From Geomonas sp. RF6 (GTDB taxonomy: Bacteria; Desulfobacterota; Desulfuromonadia; Geobacterales; Geobacteraceae): a stretch of 64,000 nucleotides of DNA. Positions 26,841 through 33,813 of the stretch are shown one piece after another; the first letter of the stretch is position 1, and each line of letters starts with the position of its first letter. The stretch is from NCBI RefSeq assembly GCF_021044625.1, contig NZ_CP087999.1, positions 1,009,001 to 1,073,000 of the forward strand. The letters are read 5' to 3'. The notes beneath the pieces were generated by a model that was not told the DNA's origin, searched no databases, and saw nothing but the letters and a program-made list of their open reading frames with translations. The translations under genes were made by a program, and so were the position numbers.

Positions 26841-26868
26841 TTGACAAAGGATTTTTCGACTGTATTAT
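26841..26868 (+). promoter_or_regulatory. sigma-70-type promoter upstream of the tandem riboswitches
   Basis: TTGACA at 26841-26846 and TATTAT at 26863-26868, spacing 16. Transcription would start about 10-15 bases before the first GEMM-I aptamer, as expected for a riboswitch-controlled leader. Confidence 0.7.
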
Positions 26869-26888
26869 TCAGTTAAAATTTTGAGAGA

Positions 26889-27002
26889 TATACGATAATA
26901 CTCAACCATCCGCAAGGATGGGGCGGAAAGCCTATAGGGTCTCACCGAGACAGCCGGGTTGCCGAAATATCATACGATATATTGGCCCCGGCTTTTCTTT
27001 TG
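26889..27002 (+). ncRNA. GEMM-I riboswitch, first of tandem pair, with terminator
   Basis: ACGATAATACTCAACC, a P2 helix CCATCC-GCAA-GGATGG (GNRA loop), GGGCGGAAAGCCTATAGGG, P3 GTCTC...GAGAC, AGCCGGGTTGCCGAA, closing ATATC. Downstream GGCCCCGGCT followed by TTTTCTTTT pairs with AGCCGGG to form a terminator that competes with the aptamer, predicting an ON switch. The layout is the same as at 16216-16328. Confidence 0.92.
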
Positions 27003-27107
27003 TTTCAAACACACAAGAAGGGGTGCAAGCAGCAGGAGATGTGCGTGTGAACGGCAACGTAAATGCCGTATCACGTACAGGCGCAACCGGCATCACAATG
27101 GTCGGTG

Positions 27108-27220
27108 GTACACGATAATACTCAACCATCCGCGAGGATGGGGCGGAAAGCCTACAGGGTCTCTCTGAGACAGCCGGGTTGCCGAATGTCACCATTTCTT
27201 TCGGACCCGGCTTTTTTGTA
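27108..27220 (+). ncRNA. GEMM-I riboswitch, second of tandem pair, with terminator
   Basis: Almost identical aptamer core to the first copy (ACGATAATACTCAACC, GCGA tetraloop, GGGCGGAAAGCCTACAGGG, GTCTC...GAGAC, AGCCGGGTTGCCGAA), but with different P1 flanks (GGTGGTAC / GTCACCAT). GGACCCGGCTTTTTTG supplies its own terminator 40 bases before the L,D-transpeptidase start. Two complete aptamer-terminator units in series should sharpen the ligand response. Confidence 0.92.
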
Positions 27221-27249
27221 CCCAAAGACCCACTTCAGGATGAATCAGT

Positions 27250-28584
27250 ATGTCAGTAGCCCAGCCGCTCATATTCAATGTCCTTCGACTCGTGGCTCTC
27301 GCCGCACTCGTCCTTTTTCTCGACGGCTGCGCCGCCCTGAAGCCCGTCCAGCAAAATCCGGAGCAGTATCAGACCCGTATGGTGAAGGATGTCGAGCGGA
27401 GCAACTTCCCGGCTCCCAGGGGAGAGGATGTCATCGGCAGCCTGGTGGTCATGAGACTCGCTACGGGGGACACGCTGCCGGATGTGGCAAGGCACTTCAG
27501 CCTTGGCATCAACGCGATCAGTGCCGCCAACCCGGGGGTAGACATGTGGGTGCCAGAGGCCGGAAGGCGCGTCGTGCTGCCGCTGGCTTTTATCCTCCCT
27601 GATGCTCCCCGTAAGGGGATCGTGATCAACGTGGCGACGATGAGGCTCTTCCAGTTCAAGGGAAACGGCCAGAACCCGACCGTCTCCACCTACCCGGTCG
27701 GCGTGGGAACGAGGGAGCGGCCAACGCCCACCGGGCAGATGCGTGTGGAGCGGAAAGCGATGCTGCCGACATGGCATGTGCCCGCTTCCATTGCAGAAGA
27801 TCACCGGAAAAAGGGAGATCCTCTGCCCGCACAGGTGCCACCGGGCCCCCAGAACCCGCTCGGGGAGTGTGCGCTCTACCTGAGCAAGGCCGGCTACTTA
27901 ATCCACGGCACCAACAAGCCCGCGAGCATCGGGCTTAAGGCAACCAATGGCTGCATGAGGCTCTACCCGGAAAACGTGAAAACGCTCTTTGAAGAGACTC
28001 CGGTGAACACTTCCGTGGCTATCGTGGACCAGCCGTACCTCGTCGGGCAGCGCAAGGGGGTCCTTTATCTCGAGGCCCATGTACCGCTGGAGGGGTCCGG
28101 CGCCGCCGAGCTGGAAAGGATCAGGGAAAAGCTGAGAAGACTCGAGAAGAAGTCGGGGCGCACCCTGGACTGGAAAAAGATTGAACAGGTGCAGACCCAG
28201 GCGCTTGGCATTCCTGTTCCCATCGCCGAGCTGGTGCCGGGAAGTGCGCAAGAGGTCCCGGAGCTGGTGGAAGCCGTGCATCCCGAGAAGCTGTACGGCG
28301 TACCACAGATACCGGAACTCAGACTGGACGGGTGGTACGTGCTGGCTGCCAGTGTGCGTGAAGAGAAAGATGCTGCGACGCTTGCCGCCATCATAAATCA
28401 CCAGGGCCCCCCGATTCCGGCGCGGGTACTCCCGAAAAGCGAAAGCAGCTACCGGGTCATCGCAGGGCCTTTCCGCGATGCGGGGGAGGCGAGGGAAGCG
28501 GTGAAGCGGCTGAAGATAGACCTGGAAATAGAGGGAATACTGATCGAGCCGGTCCAACAGGCGGATCTCGGAAAAAAGATGTAA
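27250..28584 (+). CDS. L,D-transpeptidase lipoprotein with LysM and C-terminal SPOR-like domain
   Basis: 444 residues. Signal peptide with lipobox-like LDGC (Cys27), LysM-like segment (about 64-112; ATGDTLPDVARHFSLGINAISAANPGV), YkuD catalytic domain (about 122-262) with His219 in LIHGTNKP and nucleophile Cys235 in ATNGCMRLYPENV, as in E. coli ErfK/YcfS. The C-terminal 75 residues (DGWYVLAASVREE...YRVIAGPFRDAGEAREAVKRL) have the SPOR pattern that binds denuded peptidoglycan at division sites. It should form 3-3 cross-links or attach a lipoprotein to peptidoglycan. Two GEMM-I riboswitches precede it and an Lpp-like lipoprotein gene follows by 111 bases, suggesting cyclic-dinucleotide control of wall-outer membrane linkage. 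AGGA lies nine bases before ATG. Confidence 0.93.
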   Translation: MSVAQPLIFNVLRLVALAALVLFLDGCAALKPVQQNPEQYQTRMVKDVERSNFPAPRGEDVIGSLVVMRLATGDTLPDVARHFSLGINAISAANPGVDMWVPEAGRRVVLPLAFILPDAPRKGIVINVATMRLFQFKGNGQNPTVSTYPVGVGTRERPTPTGQMRVERKAMLPTWHVPASIAEDHRKKGDPLPAQVPPGPQNPLGECALYLSKAGYLIHGTNKPASIGLKATNGCMRLYPENVKTLFEETPVNTSVAIVDQPYLVGQRKGVLYLEAHVPLEGSGAAELERIREKLRRLEKKSGRTLDWKKIEQVQTQALGIPVPIAELVPGSAQEVPELVEAVHPEKLYGVPQIPELRLDGWYVLAASVREEKDAATLAAIINHQGPPIPARVLPKSESSYRVIAGPFRDAGEAREAVKRLKIDLEIEGILIEPVQQADLGKKM

Positions 28585-28695
28585 AGCCAACCCCGCTGCT
28601 TTCAGTCATGCGGGACATATCAACCCTTCGGCTGTGAAGCCGGGCCGAATCCCACACGCAGAGATTCGGGAATCCAGAGGAGGAGGTAAAACGAG

Positions 28696-29037
28696 ATGAG
28701 GAAAACTTTAGCGATCGCATTGATGCTGGTGTGTGCAGGTGCCGTGACTGGGTGCGCAACGTCCCGTGAACTGGAGAGAGTACAGGCTCAGGAAAAAATG
28801 ATCGGTGCCAAAGCCGATCAGGCGCTGCAGGATGCACAAGCCGCCAAAGCGGCAGCCGATGCGGCTAAACAGCAGGCGGACGCCGCCGCAGCCCGTGCCG
28901 ACAACGCAGTGAAGATGGCCGAGGAAAGAGAGCAGGCGCTCGTCGAAAGGGAAAAGGCAGTGGTTGAAAAGGAAATGATGGCAGATGAAAAGGCGGAAAA
29001 GGCTACCGCCGCGTTCCAGAAATCGATGAGGAAATAG
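28696..29037 (+). CDS. Lpp-like alanine-zipper outer-membrane lipoprotein
   Basis: 113 residues, ATG behind GAGGAGG. Signal peptide with lipobox VTGC (Cys20), then a continuous alanine-rich heptad coiled coil (KADQALQDAQAAKAAADAAKQQADAAAARADNAV) and a charged helix, ending in Met-Arg-Lys. In E. coli Lpp the terminal lysine is the residue that L,D-transpeptidases bond to diaminopimelate in peptidoglycan. The same ending here, beside two L,D-transpeptidase genes, suggests a substrate-enzyme set. The protein is longer than Lpp (58 mature residues) and would span a wider periplasm. A strong terminator follows. Confidence 0.88.
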   Translation: MRKTLAIALMLVCAGAVTGCATSRELERVQAQEKMIGAKADQALQDAQAAKAAADAAKQQADAAAARADNAVKMAEEREQALVEREKAVVEKEMMADEKAEKATAAFQKSMRK

Positions 29038-29081
29038 GTAATTCATCGCTGGTGCTTTGCTTGGGATGATGAAGAGCTTAT

Positions 29082-29128
29082 GATGATGAGGAGCCAGGGA
29101 CGCCCCCCTGGCTCCTCATCATCCTTTT
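29082..29128 (+). terminator. strong intrinsic terminator after the Lpp-like gene
   Basis: An 18-base perfect stem (GATGATGAGGAGCCAGGG and its complement) with a six-base loop, followed by CTTTT. It separates the Lpp-like gene from the second L,D-transpeptidase. Confidence 0.92.
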
Positions 29129-29167
29129 AACTGCGCCCGATGCGAGCGCCGGCCCAGCGGTGAGGAA

Positions 29168-30172
29168 ATGAAAGTCCTGAGCATGCTGCTACACCGACTG
29201 TCTGTGGCGTATAGACAGTCTTTCCCACATGTTGCAAGAGCTGCCTCAAGGCGGCTACAACTTCTGCTGTTTTGCGTGGGGCTCGCAGGCGGGGTGTTGC
29301 CGGGATGCACCCACCTCAAGAGCGGCTACCAGTCGAAAGCTGCCTTCGAGGAAGCGGACCGCGATTTCGGCCAGGGAAAGTTCTCAAATTCTGTGCAGAA
29401 ATATGAGCAGGTCTTGCTGAAATACCCGAAGGAAGGCGACCGGGCACTCTTCGAGATGGGGGTCGTCTATTCCCATCCGAGGAATGAGCAGAAGGATTAT
29501 CAGAAGGCGTTGGAGTGCTACAGCAGGATCGTGGCGGATTATCCCGGGAGCGCGTACCGGCAAGACAGCGAGATGATGATCTTCTACATCAACAATGTCA
29601 TCTTCAAGGATGGTCTGATAGCGTCGCAGCAGGCACTGATCGAGAGGCTCCGCGAAGACGTCAGAAGCCGGGGGGAAGAGATCGGCACCCTGCAGAAGAA
29701 AATCAAGGAGCTTGAGGAAAAGATTACAGTCATTTCAGCGCCCAAGGGCCCGGCGGACAAGATCGTGGTGGAAAAGAGCGCGCGAAGGATGACCCTGTTC
29801 TCCAACGGCGCCGTCCTGAAAAGTTACAAGATCGCGTTGGGGGGAAATCCGGTCGGTGCGAAGGAAATGCAAGGAGACAATAAAACGCCTGAAGGTACCT
29901 ACACCATCGATTCACGGAAGAAGAGCAGCCAGTATCACCTCTCCCTTCACATCTCCTACCCAAACGAGGAGGACAAGAAGCGGGCGAAACAGCTCGGTGT
30001 TTCGCCGGGCGGGGACATCATGATTCACGGGATTAAGAGCGGCTTCTCCTGGGTCGGAAATCTCCACACCGAGATCGACTGGACGAAAGGGTGCATCGCG
30101 GTAACCGATGAAGAAATAGAGGAAATAGACAGGCTGGTACCAAACGGAACGGTCGTGGAAATAAGGCCGTAG
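29168..30172 (+). CDS. L,D-transpeptidase lipoprotein with TPR-like N-terminal domain
   Basis: 334 residues. Long basic N-region, then a hydrophobic core and lipobox LPGC (Cys47). Residues 55-140 form TPR/YfiO-like repeats (AAFEEADRDFGQGKFSNSVQKYEQVLLKYP, YQKALECYSRIVADYPGS). A coiled coil (about 155-190) leads into a YkuD domain (about 197-333): IMIHGIKSG has the histidine and DWTKGCIAVTDEEI the catalytic cysteine. This arrangement differs from the 27250 protein, so the two enzymes probably act on different partners. GTGAGGA lies very close to the ATG; a start further in would shorten the leader. It lies behind the terminator at 29082-29128, so it is likely transcribed separately. Confidence 0.9.
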   Translation: MKVLSMLLHRLSVAYRQSFPHVARAASRRLQLLLFCVGLAGGVLPGCTHLKSGYQSKAAFEEADRDFGQGKFSNSVQKYEQVLLKYPKEGDRALFEMGVVYSHPRNEQKDYQKALECYSRIVADYPGSAYRQDSEMMIFYINNVIFKDGLIASQQALIERLREDVRSRGEEIGTLQKKIKELEEKITVISAPKGPADKIVVEKSARRMTLFSNGAVLKSYKIALGGNPVGAKEMQGDNKTPEGTYTIDSRKKSSQYHLSLHISYPNEEDKKRAKQLGVSPGGDIMIHGIKSGFSWVGNLHTEIDWTKGCIAVTDEEIEEIDRLVPNGTVVEIRP

Positions 30173-30200
30173 AAGATGCGTATTCCATCCCTTCTGCAGT

Positions 30201-30836
30201 TCAAAACTTCGGGAACCTGAGGCGGGTCACCATGAGTGAGCCCGACAGCGCGAAAAGGAGCACGATCGGGTGCAGCGTGAAGCCTGCCAGCACCACCTTC
30301 CCAAACCACAGAGAATCGTGCAGCGCCCCCTGTGCTGCAGCAACCCACATCATGATGACCAGCAGCAGCGACGTCGGAATGGGAGTCCCCTCAAAGTACT
30401 TCACCTTGTCACCACCCTCGCAGAGCTCGTCTGCCGTGACATTGAAGCGGGCAAGGCGGGAAACGCCGCAGGCAACGAAGATGGCAAGGACGATGCGGTC
30501 GTACAATCCCTGCATCCCGCAGCCGTAAGCAATGGCAGCAGGCGCAACGCCAAAGGAGACAATGTCGGCGAGAGAGTCGAGGTCCCGGCCGAGCGGGGAG
30601 CTCTTCTGCCGCCAGCGGGCTATCCGCCCGTCAAGCACATCAAACACAAAAGACGCCACAACCAGGGCGGATGCGAAGTAGACATGCTCGACGTCCAGAG
30701 TCTGCAGGTACGTCATGATGGCAAAGAGGGCAGACATACCGCAGGTGGCGTTCGCCAGCGTGACCCAGTCGGCCAAGTGAAATTCCCGGATCATTGAAAA
30801 AGGCTTCCGGTCAGGATTCTTCATCACGGACATCAT
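30201..30836 (-). CDS. pssA: CDP-diacylglycerol-serine O-phosphatidyltransferase
   Basis: 211 residues. The CDP-alcohol phosphotransferase signature DG(x)2AR(x)8G(x)3D(x)3D is present as DGRIAR...GRDLDSLAD near residue 69. About six to eight hydrophobic segments span the protein, and HLADWVTLANATCGMSALFAI near the N-terminus matches the PssA family. It makes phosphatidylserine, the precursor of phosphatidylethanolamine, at the inner membrane. psd is not adjacent here. Several in-frame ATGs (MMSVM) crowd the start: GAGAGGAG lies directly before the first, so a start a few codons further in is possible. Confidence 0.92.
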   Translation of the reverse strand: MMSVMKNPDRKPFSMIREFHLADWVTLANATCGMSALFAIMTYLQTLDVEHVYFASALVVASFVFDVLDGRIARWRQKSSPLGRDLDSLADIVSFGVAPAAIAYGCGMQGLYDRIVLAIFVACGVSRLARFNVTADELCEGGDKVKYFEGTPIPTSLLLVIMMWVAAAQGALHDSLWFGKVVLAGFTLHPIVLLFALSGSLMVTRLRFPKF

Positions 30837-30925
30837 CTCCTCTCATTCCATAACTAAAGATCTTCTACATCTATCCTTCAGGTGCTTCCGGCATTTTTAT
30901 TGAGCCTACCGGCCGTACTTTTACC

Positions 30926-31573
30926 TCAATTCTCGTGCTGGTGCTTCGGGCTCCGTTTGTGGCTCGCGGCGTCTCCGTCGTGCTCTGCCCCCCCTTCCTC
31001 GTGCCCGCCTAACCGCTCCGCCGTATGCTGCAGGTGCTCGATATAGTGGGTGTAGTCGACATAAGCCGCCACATATTCCCGCCCCTTCTGGACGCTCTCA
31101 TCCTTGTGTTTCTGCGCCTCGGCAACCCTCTGGTATCGCCGAACGATTCCTGCCTTGACCGCCGCGTTGACCGCGCTTATCACTTCGTCCGGCTTCCCTT
31201 CGGCAAGAGCCTTGTCCGCCAGCGCGATTACCGGCTCTACCTCCCCCGCCGGCTTCAGCCCGGTGAATGCGGCCCCCTCCGCGGCACGGTGGATCCCCAC
31301 CACCGCCTCGAAGAATCTCCTCTCTTCCGCCTGAGCTCCCTTTGTCCCCCGTGCCGCGAGTGCTCTTTTAAAGGCGCCCTGCACGGACTTCTCCTCCGTT
31401 GCCGGGACCCATTTCAGCACCGGAGTCACATCCCCCGCAGCAAGCGCTCTTCGGGCATCCTGCACAACAGGCCCGTCGAGAGTATCACAATGCGCTGCTG
31501 CAAGAGAATAGGCCATGAGTGTAATTATGAGTGAAATGGCAGCTACTGTGGCGTTGACTCTCTTCGATCTCAT
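30926..31573 (-). CDS. DUF6448-type exported protein with histidine-rich tail
   Basis: 215 residues. Signal peptide (about 1-27, cleavage near SLAAA-HC). The mature protein starts with HCDTLDGPVVQDARRALAAGDVTPVLKWV, characteristic of the DUF6448 family, followed by all-helical sequence with RFFEAVVGIHRAAEGAAFTGLKPAG and DYTHYIEHLQH. The last 25 residues are rich in His, Asp and Glu (GGHEEGGAEHDGD...KHQHEN), suggesting metal binding. Function of the family is not established. AGGAGG lies before the ATG at 31573. It is monocistronic by spacing. Confidence 0.8.
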   Translation of the reverse strand: MRSKRVNATVAAISLIITLMAYSLAAAHCDTLDGPVVQDARRALAAGDVTPVLKWVPATEEKSVQGAFKRALAARGTKGAQAEERRFFEAVVGIHRAAEGAAFTGLKPAGEVEPVIALADKALAEGKPDEVISAVNAAVKAGIVRRYQRVAEAQKHKDESVQKGREYVAAYVDYTHYIEHLQHTAERLGGHEEGGAEHDGDAASHKRSPKHQHEN

Positions 31574-31719
31574 ATGGCCTCCTCAGAGTGATCCGCAGTC
31601 TGCCTATATGTTATCGCACCGCAGTCCGAATTATATTGATTCAAGTCACAGGACGAGAGGTGGGAGGTTTGAAGGGAACGCCGTAAAAGTTGGTGGCGCT
31701 GGTTATTGCAATCGGTGGA

Positions 31720-32322
31720 TCATTTCGAAGGGACAGCAGGAGCGATTATCTCCACAAAATCATGTCGTAGCCGCTGCCTGCGCTCCTCTACCATTCTGTC
31801 TATGTCCTCCTCGGTATATTGCTCCCAGAATGAACTGTGCGGATTCTGATACCACTGCCCCACCCGCGGCAGATCGTCCGACTTTGGCGGCTCCCACCGA
31901 GGATACTCCGGCAGGAGGGTTCTCTTTCCTTCCGCATCTTTCGCGCCGTTGCGCTGGAGAAAGTCGAGGAAAACGATGGGACCGAGACCGAAGTGGGTTT
32001 GCAGGTCGTCGTCGTGAACTATCTTGTGGAAACTGATGGAGTCGTTCTTGATCTCCGTTTGGCGCAGGAGCCTCTGGTACACAAAATCACCCATGAGGGC
32101 AAACTTGAGATGCGGGTCGCCGACCATGGAGGTCAGAACCTTCAGCGCTTCGTAGTCCTCCTGCATCTCCAGCGATCGTCTCCGAATCAGATACTGCTGG
32201 CGCAACCGGTCGCGGACGTTTTGTACCTGTCTCGCTTTATGGAGATTGAAACGGTACAAGCGCGCGTCTATCAGCGTTACTCCGCGAAGATTCTTCCCCT
32301 CTTTTCGGTCTTCTTTTCCCAT
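31720..32322 (-). CDS. hypothetical protein, charged, cytoplasmic
   Basis: 200 residues; no family recognised. The sequence is strongly charged, with no signal peptide or membrane segment. Visible stretches include a basic helical region (RFNLHKARQVQNVRDRLRQQYLIRRRSL), then FGLGPIVFLDFLQRNGAKDAEGKRTLLPEYPRW and GQWYQNPHSSFWEQYTEEDIDRMVEERRQRL near the C-terminus. The balance of codons and intact length suggest a real gene. An AGAAG-type site precedes the start region weakly. No operon partner. Confidence 0.6.
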   Translation of the reverse strand: MGKEDRKEGKNLRGVTLIDARLYRFNLHKARQVQNVRDRLRQQYLIRRRSLEMQEDYEALKVLTSMVGDPHLKFALMGDFVYQRLLRQTEIKNDSISFHKIVHDDDLQTHFGLGPIVFLDFLQRNGAKDAEGKRTLLPEYPRWEPPKSDDLPRVGQWYQNPHSSFWEQYTEEDIDRMVEERRQRLRHDFVEIIAPAVPSK

Positions 32323-32674
32323 TCTTCCTTTCGGAGGCAGAGGACATCGCCACTTTCAAGCGCCTGGAATGCGCGGTGAGGACTCACTCCCCCGCCGCAT
32401 TCTGTCTTCCGACCACGGCGGGACCGGCTGGTCCCTTCGCAATCGATACCTCGGCGACGGCACCGATCGCAACCCTCTTATCGACAAAGGGGGACGATGC
32501 TTAAGTCGAAGATCTGCATTCCAAAAACCATTCACGCTTTCAGGTTCACCGGAGAAACATGCAGGTCCCAACCGACTACACCTATCCCGGGGCGAGAGGG
32601 GTGCGAGTGAACGGTCTGTCGCGCACGGTTCCCTCCTGGCAGGGGAGCTCTGACGGTTGATGGTCGCATAAAGG
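32323..32674. other. intergenic stretch, no gene recognised
   Basis: About 350 bases between the hypothetical gene and the M48 promoter. A plus-strand frame covers part of it but overlaps the antisense start of the preceding gene and lacks family resemblance, so I left it out. Confidence 0.35.
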
Positions 32675-32703
32675 TTGTCACAAGGCTATAAAGGCAGTAA
32701 AAT
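32675..32703 (+). promoter_or_regulatory. candidate sigma-70 promoter of the M48 peptidase gene
   Basis: TTGTCA at 32675-32680, 17-base spacer, TAAAAT at 32698-32703, about 90 bases before the start codon. Confidence 0.55.
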
Positions 32704-32794
32704 CCGGCGCCGTGACGATATCGAAACGGCAGATGCATTGCTTACCGCTGCTAGTACGACTGCCATCTATCATTACCCTGGGAGGTTTTCTGCA

Positions 32795-33595
32795 ATGATC
32801 TTACGTTGTGTTATTACCGCGGTGTCACTGGCTTTTATCGTTTCATGCAGCACCGTCCCCATAACAGGGCGGTCTCAGCTGAACCTGATCCCCGGAGACA
32901 CGATGCTTTCCATGAGTCTGCAGCAATACGACTCGTTCCTTAAAGAACATACCTTGAGCACCAACAAAGAGCAGACTGCAATGGTCAAAAGGGTTGGGGG
33001 GAAAGTGCAGAGTGCGGTGGAGCGCTACTTTGCCGCTAAGGGTCTGCAGAGCCGGCTGGCCGATTACAAGTGGGAATTCAACCTCGTGGAGGACAAACAG
33101 GTCAACGCGTGGTGCATGCCGGGGGGGAAGGTCGTTGTCTACACAGGCCTCTTGCCGGTAGCGCAAGGAGAGGCCGGTCTGGCGGTAGTCATGGGGCACG
33201 AGATAGCCCACGCCATAGCGGAGCACGGCAATGAGCGCATGAGTCAGGGGCTATTGGCCCAATTTGGGGGGTCAGCCCTGGGTGAAGCGCTATCCTCCAA
33301 GCCCGCCGCCACCAAGCAGCTGTGGATGTCGGTTTACGGTCTCGGGACGCAGTACGGTGCGCTCCTGCCGTACAGTCGGCTCCAGGAGAGCGAAGCTGAT
33401 CGGCTCGGATTGGTCTTCATGGCCATGGCCGGGTACGATCCGAATCTGGCCGTTCCATTCTGGCAGCGAATGGCCGCACAAAAACAGGGGCAGGCACCTC
33501 CGGAGTTCCTGAGCACCCATCCATCGGATGCTACACGAATCGCTAATCTGAAACGACTGGTGCCGGAGGCGATGGAATATTTCAGACCGAGTTGA
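32795..33595 (+). CDS. M48-family metallopeptidase lipoprotein (BepA/LoiP-like)
   Basis: 266 residues from ATG at 32795 (GGGAGG nine bases upstream); the frame is open to 32675 but that part contains the promoter. Signal peptide with lipobox VSC (Cys18), then VPITGRSQLNLIP, the standard start of this family. Zinc motif HEIAH at 135-139, third ligand region ESEADRLGLVFMAMAGYDP, and the C-terminal FLSTHPSDATRIANL. Members are periplasmic, outer-membrane-anchored proteases that clear misassembled outer-membrane proteins. It stands alone and is followed by a REP palindrome. Confidence 0.93.
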   Translation: MILRCVITAVSLAFIVSCSTVPITGRSQLNLIPGDTMLSMSLQQYDSFLKEHTLSTNKEQTAMVKRVGGKVQSAVERYFAAKGLQSRLADYKWEFNLVEDKQVNAWCMPGGKVVVYTGLLPVAQGEAGLAVVMGHEIAHAIAEHGNERMSQGLLAQFGGSALGEALSSKPAATKQLWMSVYGLGTQYGALLPYSRLQESEADRLGLVFMAMAGYDPNLAVPFWQRMAAQKQGQAPPEFLSTHPSDATRIANLKRLVPEAMEYFRPS

Positions 33596-33609
33596 GGATA
33601 AGAGCAGTT

Positions 33610-33707
33610 GTAGGCCGGAATAAGCGGTAGCGTTTCCGGCACTCTCTGGTGCGCGGCTGCGTCTGTGGTGGACTGCCGGGAACGCCTGCCAGCTTATCCC
33701 GGCCTAC
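33610..33707. repeat. REP/BIME-like palindromic repeat
   Basis: GTAGGCCGGAATAAGCGG at the left end faces CTTATCCCGGCCTAC at the right end, with internal arms GCGTTTCCGGCA and CTGCCGGGAACGC. The same unit occurs twice at 54311-54551. Confidence 0.85.
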
Positions 33708-33750
33708 ATGGACCATGCTGTCCCTGTCGCTCCCCGGAAGATGAGCCGAA

Positions 33751-33785
33751 AAAAAGGGACAGAAAAAGTAGCCTGTCCCCTTTTT
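33751..33785. terminator. bidirectional terminator-like inverted repeat
   Basis: GGGACAG (33756-33762) pairs with CTGTCCC (33773-33779), flanked by an A-run on the left and a T-run on the right, so it could end transcripts from both sides. A related copy with the same AAAAAGTAGC loop is at 43087-43118. Confidence 0.7.
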
Positions 33786-33813
33786 ACTGATGTAGCCGGC
33801 GTGGGACCGGCCT

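Noticed and set aside
26918-27118. Short frame beginning within the first riboswitch (MGRKAYRV...)
   Set aside because: Its first part is aptamer sequence conserved as RNA; a repeat of the same residues in the second aptamer shows it is structure, not coding.
32246-32653. 135-codon plus-strand frame before the M48 gene
   Set aside because: It overlaps the start of the convincing minus-strand hypothetical gene and has the composition of an antisense frame.
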